Source: Clostridiaceae bacterium (GTDB taxonomy: Bacteria > Bacillota > Clostridia > Oscillospirales > Acutalibacteraceae). Taken from it: 18,960 nt of DNA. Both the position numbers and the translations under genes were made by a program. The stretch covers positions 1-18,960 of the forward strand of contig CAJGCL010000027.1 in the NCBI GenBank assembly GCA_904501675.1. The letters are read 5' to 3'. This document shows, in pieces, positions 1 to 6,650 of this stretch (the stretch's first letter is position 1; each line of letters opens with the position of its first letter). The notes below the pieces were generated by a model, which saw nothing but the letters and a program-made list of their open reading frames with translations, searched no databases and was not told the DNA's origin.

Positions 1-1782
1 GACACACTTGAAGTATTAACTGAAGATAAGGTTACAGGTGTGCTTGTAACACTTATTTACACAGTTTTCAACGATTATGGTGTAATCACAAGACGAGTTA
101 AGGTTGAAAACAAAACCGATAAACCTTTCTATATTGATACTGTTCATTCTGCTTGCATTGATTTACCGGGCATGGACTATGAAATGATAGATTTATACGG
201 CAGATGGGTTAAGGAGCGTGCAGTTGACCGCTACCCTCTCCACCACGGTATTCAGTCAATTAAGAGCAAGCGCGGTTCATCAAGCCACAATCACAACCCT
301 TTCACAGCGCTTGTTACAAAGGGTGCTACAGAGGATTATGGCGAATGCTACGGTTTTAATCTTGTTTACAGCAACAACTTTTCTATTGATGTTGAAGTAG
401 ACGGATTCGCATGCACAAGACTTGTTATGGGTATCAACCCTGAAGGCTTCAAGTGGTATTTAGAGCCAAACGAAGAATTTTACTCACCTGAGGCTGTTAT
501 GGTATACACAAACGAAGGCTTAGGTGAAATGAGTAGAATCTTCCACAGATTTTATTCAAATAACCTTATCAGAGGTAAATGGAAAAAAGCTAAGCGTCCT
601 CTTCTCATTAACAACTGGGAAGGTACAGGAATGGATTTTGATGACGACAAACTTGTTTCGTTTGCAAAGCATGCCAAAGATATTGGTCTTGAAATGCTTG
701 TTATGGACGATGGTTGGTTTGGTAAACGCGATGACGATAAAAGCTCCCTCGGAGACTGGGTTGTTGCCGAATACAAACTCAAAGGTGGTCTTTCTCGCCT
801 TATAGAAAGAGTTAATGCTCTTGGTCTTAAGTTTGGTATATGGTTTGAACCCGAAATGATTTCACCCGATTCAGATATCTACAGAGCACATCCGGATTGG
901 TGCTTACATACTGAAGGCAGAGACAAATCCATTGCTCGCACACAATATGTTATCGACTATTCAAGAAAAGAAGTACGCGATCATATTTATGGAAAGATGT
1001 ACGATATACTCTCAAATAACAACATTGATTATGTTAAATGGGATTTCAACAGAAACCTAACTGAAGTTTCTTGCGCTCAGCTTCCTAAAGAGCGTCAGGG
1101 CGAGGTTTTCCATCGTTTTGTATTAGGTACATATGAAATTATGGACAGACTTACAAAGGATTTCCCTGATTTACTTATAGAAAACTGCTCAGGCGGTGGC
1201 GGCCGCTTCGACCCCGGTATGCTTTACTATTCACCACAGATATGGACAAGTGATAACACAGACCCGATCGAGAGACTTACAATTCAGTTCGGTACAAGCA
1301 TGTGCTACCCGACTTCTACAATGGGTGCTCACGTTTCAGCAAGCAGAAGAGCTGGCTATGAAACAAAGATGAACGTAGCTCTCTGGGGTTCATTCGGTTA
1401 TGAACTTGACCCTGATAAGCTTACACCAGAGGAAAAAGCAGAAATCAAGGCACAGATCGCACTCTACCACAGATATTACGATGTTATTCACTTTGGCGAC
1501 CTTTACAGACTTATAACACCATTCGAAAACCAATTCAGAGTTGCATGGGAGCATGTTAGCGAAGACAAAAACGAGGCTCTCGTAACTGTAGTAATTATGA
1601 GACAGAATTACGACCAGTTCTTTATGCTTCGTCTCAAGGGTCTTGACAAAAATAAAACTTACATTGACCAAGAAACAGGCAAAAAGTACAGTGGCGCATA
1701 CCTTATGAATGCAGGTCTTAACCTTACCCACAAGCCAAACGGCGATGGAAAAAGCTACAGAATACATTTAATTGCTGAATAA
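1..1782 (+). CDS. Alpha-galactosidase, GH36 family (5' end outside window)
   Basis: Hydrolyses terminal alpha-1,6-linked galactose from raffinose-type sugars or galactomannan side chains. No signal peptide can be judged because the N-terminus is missing. The frame is open from base 1, so the GTG at 40 is internal and not the start; 593 codons are visible, against roughly 700-750 for the family. Visible GH36 marks, in order: RGSSSHNHNPF in the N-terminal beta-sandwich domain, MDDGWFG at the start of the TIM barrel, KWDFNR with the catalytic nucleophile Asp encoded at 1042-1044, ENCSGGGGRFDPG, and SDNTDPIERL, whose first Asp at 1252-1254 is the expected acid/base. A C-terminal beta domain ends in LIAE. 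All catalytic residues are intact. The gene ends in a strong terminator, so it is the last gene of its unit. Family call is secure; the natural substrate is inferred. Confidence 0.95.
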   Translation, partial: DTLEVLTEDKVTGVLVTLIYTVFNDYGVITRRVKVENKTDKPFYIDTVHSACIDLPGMDYEMIDLYGRWVKERAVDRYPLHHGIQSIKSKRGSSSHNHNPFTALVTKGATEDYGECYGFNLVYSNNFSIDVEVDGFACTRLVMGINPEGFKWYLEPNEEFYSPEAVMVYTNEGLGEMSRIFHRFYSNNLIRGKWKKAKRPLLINNWEGTGMDFDDDKLVSFAKHAKDIGLEMLVMDDGWFGKRDDDKSSLGDWVVAEYKLKGGLSRLIERVNALGLKFGIWFEPEMISPDSDIYRAHPDWCLHTEGRDKSIARTQYVIDYSRKEVRDHIYGKMYDILSNNNIDYVKWDFNRNLTEVSCAQLPKERQGEVFHRFVLGTYEIMDRLTKDFPDLLIENCSGGGGRFDPGMLYYSPQIWTSDNTDPIERLTIQFGTSMCYPTSTMGAHVSASRRAGYETKMNVALWGSFGYELDPDKLTPEEKAEIKAQIALYHRYYDVIHFGDLYRLITPFENQFRVAWEHVSEDKNEALVTVVIMRQNYDQFFMLRLKGLDKNKTYIDQETGKKYSGAYLMNAGLNLTHKPNGDGKSYRIHLIAE

Positions 1783-1792
1783 TAAATAAAAT

Positions 1793-1841
1793 AATCACCC
1801 GATTTGATTAAAATAAAATCAAATCGGGTGATTGCTTTTTA
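1793..1841 (+). terminator. Rho-independent terminator after GH36 gene
   Basis: A perfect 17-bp inverted repeat (arms 1793-1809 and 1817-1833, 7-base A/T loop) is followed by GCTTTTTAAC. It lies 10 bases past the alpha-galactosidase stop codon. Confidence 0.9.
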
Positions 1842-1883
1842 ACTTTTATCTTCATATTGCATATAGTAATATGAGGTGAAAAA

Positions 1884-2327
1884 ATGAATAAAAATACTTC
1901 TCTCCCTATGGCTATAGCAAATATACAAGGTGGAAACAACTTTCCTGAATTAACAGGTCAGGTAAAGTTTTACCAAAAAAGAAATGCTGTTTTAGTTGTT
2001 GCTAATATTCAAGGCTTGCCCGAAACACAAACAGGCTTCTTTGGCTTTCATATACACGAAGGAAACAGCTGTGGCGGAAATGAATTCACAGAAACAGGAA
2101 GCCATTATAACCCTGAAAATATCTCACACCCTTCTCATTCAGGAGATCTACCTCCCTTAATGCGTTGCAATGGTGGTGCATATTTAGCTGTTGCAACAGA
2201 CCGCTTCAATGTAAAAGATATAATCGGTAGGACAGTTGTTATACACAGTATGCCTGATGATTTTACAACTCAACCTGCAGGCAATGCAGGGATGAAAATT
2301 GGTTGTGGGGGGATAACAAGGTTATAA
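1884..2327 (+). CDS. sodC: Cu/Zn superoxide dismutase family protein, no signal peptide
   Basis: Would dismutate superoxide to peroxide and oxygen. The 147-residue protein spans the whole Cu/Zn-SOD fold. Metal ligands of the family are all present: H56 and H58 in GFHIHE, H74 in SHYNP (bridging), H82, H85 and D88 in HPSHSGD (zinc site), and H121 in VVIHSMPDD. C63 and C141 match the conserved disulfide. The active-site arginine of the GNAGxR motif is replaced by Lys (K138). The ATG has a GAGGTG site about 5 bases upstream. No hydrophobic leader precedes the fold, so the protein should be cytosolic, whereas characterised bacterial SodC proteins are usually exported. No clear promoter is seen between the upstream terminator and the start. 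It converges on the next gene with a 7-base gap. Enzyme activity is inferred. Confidence 0.88.
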   Translation: MNKNTSLPMAIANIQGGNNFPELTGQVKFYQKRNAVLVVANIQGLPETQTGFFGFHIHEGNSCGGNEFTETGSHYNPENISHPSHSGDLPPLMRCNGGAYLAVATDRFNVKDIIGRTVVIHSMPDDFTTQPAGNAGMKIGCGGITRL

Positions 2328-2334
2328 ATTAAAA

Positions 2335-2730
2335 CTAAATATCATTACCCTTCTCTTCATATGCCCAGCATTCTCCATCAAGTGAAAGTTTCTCTCGGTG
2401 ACCCTTCATATTGTCACCATCTAAATCCTCAAGATAATTAACACAATTAATACACTTTGTTTTCACAACCTGTTCAAGCTTCTTATCATAATCAGAACGA
2501 CAAAGTATGTTAGCATTAACCTCTTTGATTTTATCTATATTTGAAACATTAATGTAAACCTGCTTTGTTTCTTCTTTAATCAGGTAAGGAAACACACATT
2601 CCTCTGTGTTAAACTGAACCAAGCTAATAAAAGTGTTATAGTTCGCATTAACATATTCAATAAATTCACTTAAGCCGGAAACACCTTCGGGATAATAAAA
2701 ATATTCAAAATCTATTTCAAGAATCCTCAT
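2335..2730 (-). CDS. Hypothetical protein with CxxC-His-Cys tail
   Basis: I do not recognise this 131-residue protein. I place the start at the ATG at 2730 because it has a very good site, AAGGAG, six to seven bases upstream; a TTG at 2745 in the same frame lies within the leader and has no such site. The protein is acidic and rich in Tyr and Phe near the N-terminus (MRILEIDFEYFYYPEG), has no signal peptide or membrane segment, and looks alpha/beta. The C-terminal 40 residues contain CINC, then GHREKLSLDGEC, a spacing that could make a small zinc or metal site. It stands alone with its own likely promoter and converges on the sodC-like gene. Coding status is supported by the RBS, length and codon use; function is unknown. 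Confidence 0.75.
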   Translation of the reverse strand: MRILEIDFEYFYYPEGVSGLSEFIEYVNANYNTFISLVQFNTEECVFPYLIKEETKQVYINVSNIDKIKEVNANILCRSDYDKKLEQVVKTKCINCVNYLEDLDGDNMKGHREKLSLDGECWAYEEKGNDI

Positions 2731-2783
2731 AAAAATCTCCTTCAACTGCTGTATGTGTTAGATATAATATTTTGTTGTCTGAT

Positions 2784-2812
2784 ATTTTAACATACGTAAG
2801 AAAAAAATTCAA
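2784..2812 (-). promoter_or_regulatory. Probable sigma-A promoter for the hypothetical gene
   Basis: On the minus strand TTGAAT (2807-2812) and TAAAAT (2784-2789) are 17 bases apart, giving a leader of about 45 bases before the AAGGAG site. Confidence 0.55.
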
Positions 2813-2858
2813 CTTTAGGAATGCCAAAGAAATTTCTCATATTTTTATATAAAACAAC

Positions 2859-2887
2859 TTGACATTTTCTGCTGTTATGATTATAAT
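2859..2887 (+). promoter_or_regulatory. Consensus promoter for tRNA-Leu
   Basis: TTGACA (2859-2864), a 17-base spacer and TATAAT (2882-2887) match the sigma-A consensus exactly. The mature tRNA begins 12 bases after the -10 box. Confidence 0.9.
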
Positions 2888-2898
2888 TTAGAGGATGT

Positions 2899-2985
2899 GC
2901 CGCTGTGGCGGAATAGGCAGACGCAAGGGACTTAAAATCCCTCGGTGGCAACACCGTACCGGTTCAAGTCCGGTCAGCGGCACCA
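2899..2985 (+). tRNA. tRNA-Leu(UAA)
   Basis: An 87-base class II tRNA with encoded CCA. Acceptor arms GCCGCTG (2899-2905) and CAGCGGC (2975-2981) pair fully. The anticodon stem AGGGA/TCCCT closes the loop CTTAAAA, giving anticodon TAA. A long variable arm (CGGTGGCAACACCG) is typical of leucine tRNAs, and the T arm is CCGG-TTCAAGT-CCGG. It reads UUA and UUG, common leucine codons in this A+T-rich genome. Own promoter and terminator, so a single-gene unit. Confidence 0.97.
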
Positions 2986-3026
2986 AAAGTCAAAGGATTC
3001 TTTTTTAGGATTCTTTGACTTTTTTG
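2985..3026 (+). terminator. Terminator of tRNA-Leu
   Basis: Starting at the CCA end, AAAAGTCAAAG pairs with CTTTGACTTTT, the stem extends inward with two G-U pairs, and a run of T follows. Confidence 0.85.
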
Positions 3027-3032
3027 TTGTTT

Positions 3033-3059
3033 TGATAAACCAGGACTTGAACCTCCTTA
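3033..3059 (-). other. T-arm-like tRNA remnant
   Basis: On the minus strand GGAGG-TTCAAGT-CCTGG resembles a tRNA T arm and shares the 11-mer GGTTCAAGTCC with the tRNA-Leu T arm about 75 bases away, in inverted orientation. No acceptor, D or anticodon arm is seen around it. It could be a decayed tRNA 3' end or chance. Confidence 0.35.
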
Positions 3060-3078
3060 CTAAGATATATTTCTTTTA

Positions 3079-3106
3079 TTGTATTTTTTAATTGATATGA
3101 TATAAT
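3079..3106 (+). promoter_or_regulatory. Probable promoter of nitroreductase gene
   Basis: TTGTAT (3079-3084) and TATAAT (3101-3106) are separated by 16 bases, about 30 bases before the start codon. Confidence 0.55.
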
Positions 3107-3135
3107 TATATAAAATCCATATAGGAGATAAAACT

Positions 3136-3666
3136 ATGAACTTCACAGAAATTGCTATAAACAGACAGTCCTGCAGGAGCTATGATGAAACGAGGGATGT
3201 TGAACAGGAAAAGCTTGATGCTATACTCGAAACAGCACGCCTTTCCCCTTCTGCCTGCAATGGTCAACCATATCACATTACTGTTTGTAAGGGCGATACA
3301 GCTAAAAAAGTTGCAGAGCTTACTGCAGGTATGGGTCTTAATAAATTTGCTGTTCAAGCACCTCTAGTACTCGTTATTTCAGAGGAAAATTACGTATCAA
3401 CTGCAGCAATGGGTTCTAAGCTCAAAGGTAACGATTACCGTTCCATTGATATTGGTATTGTAGCTTCATATATTACCGCTGAAGCAACCTCACAAGGTCT
3501 CGGTACATGCATTTTAGGTTGGTTTGATGACAAAAAAATCCGTAAAATATGCGGACTTTCAAAACCGGTCAGGCTTGTTATTACTCTCGGATACGCTAAA
3601 GAAGATGTTAAACTCCGTAACAAGAAAAGAAAAGATCTTAACGAATTGGTTAGTATAGTAGAATAA
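3136..3666 (+). CDS. Nitroreductase family protein
   Basis: A 176-residue FMN-dependent NAD(P)H oxidoreductase of the nitroreductase fold, predicted cytosolic and homodimeric. The N-terminal NRQSCRSYD matches the family's R-S-x-R-x-[FY] phosphate-binding start. SPSACNGQPY is the FMN-contact segment, and DIGIVASYITAEATSQGLGTC is the helix and turn that precede the C-terminal FMN-binding residues. Its length is that of the short clostridial members, and no ferredoxin domain is fused to it. The ATG has ATAGGAG with an 8-base spacing. The gene is monocistronic, with a promoter upstream and a hairpin terminator just after the stop. The true substrate (nitroaromatics, quinones, flavins or another electron acceptor) cannot be told from sequence. 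Confidence 0.9.
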   Translation: MNFTEIAINRQSCRSYDETRDVEQEKLDAILETARLSPSACNGQPYHITVCKGDTAKKVAELTAGMGLNKFAVQAPLVLVISEENYVSTAAMGSKLKGNDYRSIDIGIVASYITAEATSQGLGTCILGWFDDKKIRKICGLSKPVRLVITLGYAKEDVKLRNKKRKDLNELVSIVE

Positions 3667-3698
3667 AAAAGAACTCTGCTTCAGCAGAGTTCTTTTTG
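3666..3698 (+). terminator. Terminator after nitroreductase
   Basis: GAACTCTGC/GCAGAGTTC with a TTCA loop is flanked by A and T runs. The upstream A run begins at the last base of the stop codon. Confidence 0.85.
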
Positions 3699-3735
3699 TT
3701 AATAGGATAATATACCATTTCTTTTGTAATAAATA

Positions 3736-3767
3736 AAAAAATCCAAGTCGAAAGACTTGGATTTTTT
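3736..3767 (-). terminator. Terminator of the secG / tRNA-Lys unit
   Basis: AAAAAATCCAAGTC and GACTTGGATTTTTT form a 14-bp stem with a 4-base loop right after the tRNA-Lys CCA. The symmetry means it may work in both directions. Confidence 0.85.
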
Positions 3768-3842
3768 GGTGAGTTATCGGGGATTCGAACCCCGGACACC
3801 CTGCTTAAAAGGCAGGTGCTCTGCCTACTGAGCTAATAACTC
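3767..3842 (-). tRNA. tRNA-Lys(UUU)
   Basis: A 76-base tRNA including encoded CCA. Read on the minus strand, acceptor GAGTTAT pairs with ATAACTC. The D arm is AGCTCAGTAGGCAGAGC and the anticodon loop CTTTTAA gives anticodon TTT. The T arm is CCGGG-GTTCGAATCCCCG in form. Its 5' end lies 29 bases after the secG stop with no promoter in between, so it is probably cotranscribed with secG and processed out. Confidence 0.96.
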
Positions 3843-3871
3843 ATATATAAGCCCTATAATCAGGGCAAATA

Positions 3872-4129
3872 TTACTTAACTAATGCAAAAACAAGAACTG
3901 CAGCAAGAGTTGCTACAAAGAAAACGATTGCAAGAACCTTTGTAAACTTTGCAAGCTGAGCTTCTTTTGTTCTACCCTTATTCTTATCGAAGAATGAATC
4001 AGTTCCACCTGCAATTGCACCTGAAAGACCCTGCTGCTGGCTCTGCTGAAGCATAACAAGGATAACTATTAAAACTGATGCAATGAGAAGAACAGCACCG
4101 ATAAGGTAGTGAAACCATAAAAATTCCAT
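3872..4129 (-). CDS. secG: Protein translocase subunit SecG
   Basis: The small third subunit of the SecYEG channel, which aids protein translocation across the cytoplasmic membrane. I choose the ATG at 4129 (85 residues), with AAAGGA upstream, over in-frame ATGs at 4147 and 4195, which lack a site and would add a non-homologous leader; SecG is usually 75-90 residues. TM1 is about residues 5-26 and TM2 about 62-84. Between them is the conserved SecG loop, MLQQSQQQGLSGAIAGG. A strong promoter sits upstream and tRNA-Lys follows directly. secG next to a tRNA gene is also known in E. coli, where leuU follows it. Confidence 0.93.
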   Translation of the reverse strand: MEFLWFHYLIGAVLLIASVLIVILVMLQQSQQQGLSGAIAGGTDSFFDKNKGRTKEAQLAKFTKVLAIVFFVATLAAVLVFALVK

Positions 4130-4179
4130 ATATAGTATTCCTTTCATTCGGAAATCAATCATATTTACAACGCCCGAAT

Positions 4180-4208
4180 ATAATAACACAGACATACTGA
4201 AAATGCAA
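4180..4208 (-). promoter_or_regulatory. secG promoter
   Basis: Minus-strand TTGCAT (4203-4208), a 17-base spacer and TATTAT (4180-4185). The leader to the chosen secG start is about 43 bases. Confidence 0.8.
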
Positions 4209-4225
4209 GCCTTTTTTTCACTTTT

Positions 4226-4392
4226 TTGAAAATATTTTTAAAATGTATATTTTACTTAAAAACGGCAAATATATTATCAGTAAAAAAAGTTTTTAGGCGT
4301 TTGCATAATCGGTTTATGTGTTACACATCCTATGGATAATCGGTTGTTACTTTTTTTACTTACCTGCTCCAAAAGGAGCAGGTATTTTTATT
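4226..4392 (+). ncRNA. Possible intergenic small RNA (no coding gene)
   Basis: The plus strand between secG and the ParC-like gene ends in a good terminator but has no gene in front of it. A weak promoter is possible: TTGAAA (4226-4231), 16 bases, TATTTT (4248-4253). The body contains two direct copies of ATAATCGGTT (4305-4314 and 4336-4345) flanking the hairpin ATGTG-TTA-CACAT (4316-4328). No known RNA family is recognised. This is a hypothesis from structure only; the hairpins could instead belong to a minus-strand readthrough transcript. Confidence 0.35.
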
Positions 4393-4395
4393 TGA
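4361..4395 (+). terminator. Orphan rho-independent terminator
   Basis: TACCTGCTCC-AAAA-GGAGCAGGTA (4361-4384) is followed on the plus strand by TTTTTATTTGATTTT. On the minus strand the hairpin is followed by A-rich sequence, so it does not look like the terminator of the ParC-like gene that ends at 4398. Confidence 0.75.
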
Positions 4396-4397
4396 TT

Positions 4398-6638
4398 TTA
4401 TTCAAGACTAAGCTGAAGCTGCTCTCCTGTATCCTCTGCACTGAGAACAGCGCCTGCAGCAGGAAGAGTTTTTGTTCTGTAGCGATGAGGCTTCGCAAAC
4501 TCGCCTTCCTTATACGGTCTTACTGACTGAAGCTTATGATATTTCTTAACAGTAAGAACATTAACGCCTGCTGTATCCTTTGTAGTTTTCGGAGAAATTG
4601 CGGCAGTATTGATAAGAAGATGTCTGCCTGCAGTTGAGGTAAGAACAAGCTCAGTATCTTCGTGGATATATAAAATATCAACAATAGGTGCCTTATTACT
4701 ATATGCTTTTATAAGCTTCTTACGCTTTGTTATAGTCTGGTAGCCAGCCATATCGACCTTTGCTACCTTACCATTTTCAAAGAAGAAGAGCATATAGCCT
4801 TTATAATCTGTGGTTACAGCCATATAAAGAGGTTTTTCATCCTTATCAAACTCAAGCTTTGATGGAATAAAATCACCCAATACGCTTGCTTTTGTATCAT
4901 CGAAATCACAAGCCCTTGCTTTATATACCTGACACATATCAGTAAAGAAAAGAAGTTCTGCAGTATTTGTTGAATTTAAGGCAATTTTCATTTCGTCGCC
5001 TTCTTTGAACTTCTGCTCACCACCCATTCTGAGAGAAAGAGGTGTGATTTTTTTGAAGTAACCGTCTCTTGTAAAGAAAAGGTTTACCTCGTAATCAGGA
5101 ATTTCTTCAACAAATTCTTCCTCATTATCACAATCGTAGATAATCTCACTTCGTCTATCTTTACCAAACTTCTGAGAAACCTTCGTAAGCTCATCAATAA
5201 TAATCTTTTTAATTCTCGACTTACTGTTGAGAATATCTTCCATATCCTCAATACTCTTTTTAAGGTCATCAACATCAGCAAGACGTTTGAGAATATACTC
5301 TCTATTTAAATGACGAAGCTTGATTTCCGCAACATATTCTGCCTGAATTTCATCGATACCAAATCCAATCATAAGGTTTGGAACAACCTCTGCTTCCTCC
5401 TCTGTTTCTCTTACAATCTTAATCGCTTTATCAATATCTAAAAGAATCTTTCTGAGACCTAAAAGAAGATGAAGCTTATCTTTAGCCTTTGTTAAATCGT
5501 AGTATACTCTTCTGCTTACACACTCTGTACGGAACGCAATCCACTCAGTAAGAATTTCAGCAACACCCATAACTCTTGGTACACCGGCAACAAGAATATT
5601 GAAGTTTGCACTGAAATTATCTTCAAGAGGTGTCATCTTATAAAGGCGTTTCATAAGAGTTTCTGCATCTGTACCGCGCTTCAAATCAATAGTAATTTTA
5701 AGACCTGATTTATCTGTTTCGTCACGGACATCGCTGATTTCCTTAAGCGAGCCAGCTTTTACCTTTTCAATTATTTTTTCGATAATTGCTTCGCAGGTTG
5801 TTGTTGGAGGAATCTCAGTAATATCAATACAGTTATTGGATTTATCGTAGCTATATTTTGCTCTGATTTTAATTGAACCTCTACCCGTATTGTAAACCTC
5901 TTCAAGAGCAGCTCTGTCATACATAATATGACCGCCACAAATGAAATCAGGGGCTTTAAGAGTTTCAAAAACATCAAAACCAGGGTTTTTGATAAGACCG
6001 ATTGTGGTTTCGCAAAGCTCTCTTAAGTTAAATGAACAGATATTGCTTGCCATACCAACGGCAATACCGCTGTTTGTATTAACAAGTACACTAGGAAATG
6101 TTACGGGAAGAAGTGTTGGCTCCTTCATTGTGCTGTCGTAGTTGTCAACAAAATCAACAGTATCTTTGTCAATATCTGAAAAGAGCTCTGTACAAATACC
6201 TTCAAGCTTCGCTTCAGTATATCGTGCAGCAGCATAAACCATGTTTTTAGAATATGCTTTACCGAAGTTACCCTTACTGTCTATATAAGGGTGAAGAAGA
6301 GTTTCGTTACCCTTTGAAAGACGCACCATTGTTTCGTAAATAGCCGCATCACCATGAGGATTAAGCTGCATTGTACGTCCTACTATATTAGCAGATTTTA
6401 TTCTGCCACCATTAATTAATCCCATCTTATACATGGTATAGAGAAGCTTTCTGTGGGAGGGTTTGAAGCCGTCTATTTCAGGAATAGCGCGGGATACAAT
6501 AACGCTCATAGCATAAGGCATAAAGTTTGTTTCAAGAGTCTGAGTAATTTGTTGAGAAACAACCTCACCTGCTCCGATAATATTAGCCTTAACCGCTTCT
6601 TCTACTGCGGGAGTATTATCTTTTTTCTTTCTTGCCAT
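4398..6638 (-). CDS. Type IIA topoisomerase subunit A (ParC/GyrA-like)
   Basis: DNA breakage-reunion subunit that works with the GyrB/ParE-like protein encoded just upstream. 746 residues. The catalytic pair is R139-Y140 in YAAARYTEAKL (E. coli GyrA Tyr122). DGFKPSHR (56-63) is a variant of DGLKPVHR. NPHGDAAIYETMVRL (93-107) is the quinolone-resistance region, with Ala98 and Glu102 in the places of E. coli Ser83 and Asp87. A coiled-coil region follows around 430-490. The C-terminal part has beta-blade repeats (FFTRDGYFKKI, LFFTDMCQVYK, LFFFENGKVAKV) but no canonical GyrA box QRRGGKG, which favours a topoisomerase IV-like role over supercoiling. The start has AGGAG six bases upstream and lies 12 bases after the partner's stop. 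It diverges clearly from standard GyrA, so gyrA and parC are not distinguished here. Confidence 0.9.
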   Translation of the reverse strand: MARKKKDNTPAVEEAVKANIIGAGEVVSQQITQTLETNFMPYAMSVIVSRAIPEIDGFKPSHRKLLYTMYKMGLINGGRIKSANIVGRTMQLNPHGDAAIYETMVRLSKGNETLLHPYIDSKGNFGKAYSKNMVYAAARYTEAKLEGICTELFSDIDKDTVDFVDNYDSTMKEPTLLPVTFPSVLVNTNSGIAVGMASNICSFNLRELCETTIGLIKNPGFDVFETLKAPDFICGGHIMYDRAALEEVYNTGRGSIKIRAKYSYDKSNNCIDITEIPPTTTCEAIIEKIIEKVKAGSLKEISDVRDETDKSGLKITIDLKRGTDAETLMKRLYKMTPLEDNFSANFNILVAGVPRVMGVAEILTEWIAFRTECVSRRVYYDLTKAKDKLHLLLGLRKILLDIDKAIKIVRETEEEAEVVPNLMIGFGIDEIQAEYVAEIKLRHLNREYILKRLADVDDLKKSIEDMEDILNSKSRIKKIIIDELTKVSQKFGKDRRSEIIYDCDNEEEFVEEIPDYEVNLFFTRDGYFKKITPLSLRMGGEQKFKEGDEMKIALNSTNTAELLFFTDMCQVYKARACDFDDTKASVLGDFIPSKLEFDKDEKPLYMAVTTDYKGYMLFFFENGKVAKVDMAGYQTITKRKKLIKAYSNKAPIVDILYIHEDTELVLTSTAGRHLLINTAAISPKTTKDTAGVNVLTVKKYHKLQSVRPYKEGEFAKPHRYRTKTLPAAGAVLSAEDTGEQLQLSLE

Positions 6639-6650
6639 AGCTTTCTCCTA

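Noticed and set aside
40..42. GTG at 40 as the start of the GH36 gene
   Set aside because: The frame is open to base 1, there is no ribosome site before it, and the protein would lack most of its N-terminal domain.
2743..2745. TTG at 2745 as the start of the hypothetical gene
   Set aside because: It lies upstream of the AAGGAG site that clearly serves the ATG at 2730.
4361..4395. Hairpin as the terminator of the ParC-like gene
   Set aside because: On the minus strand it is followed by A-rich, not T-rich, sequence.
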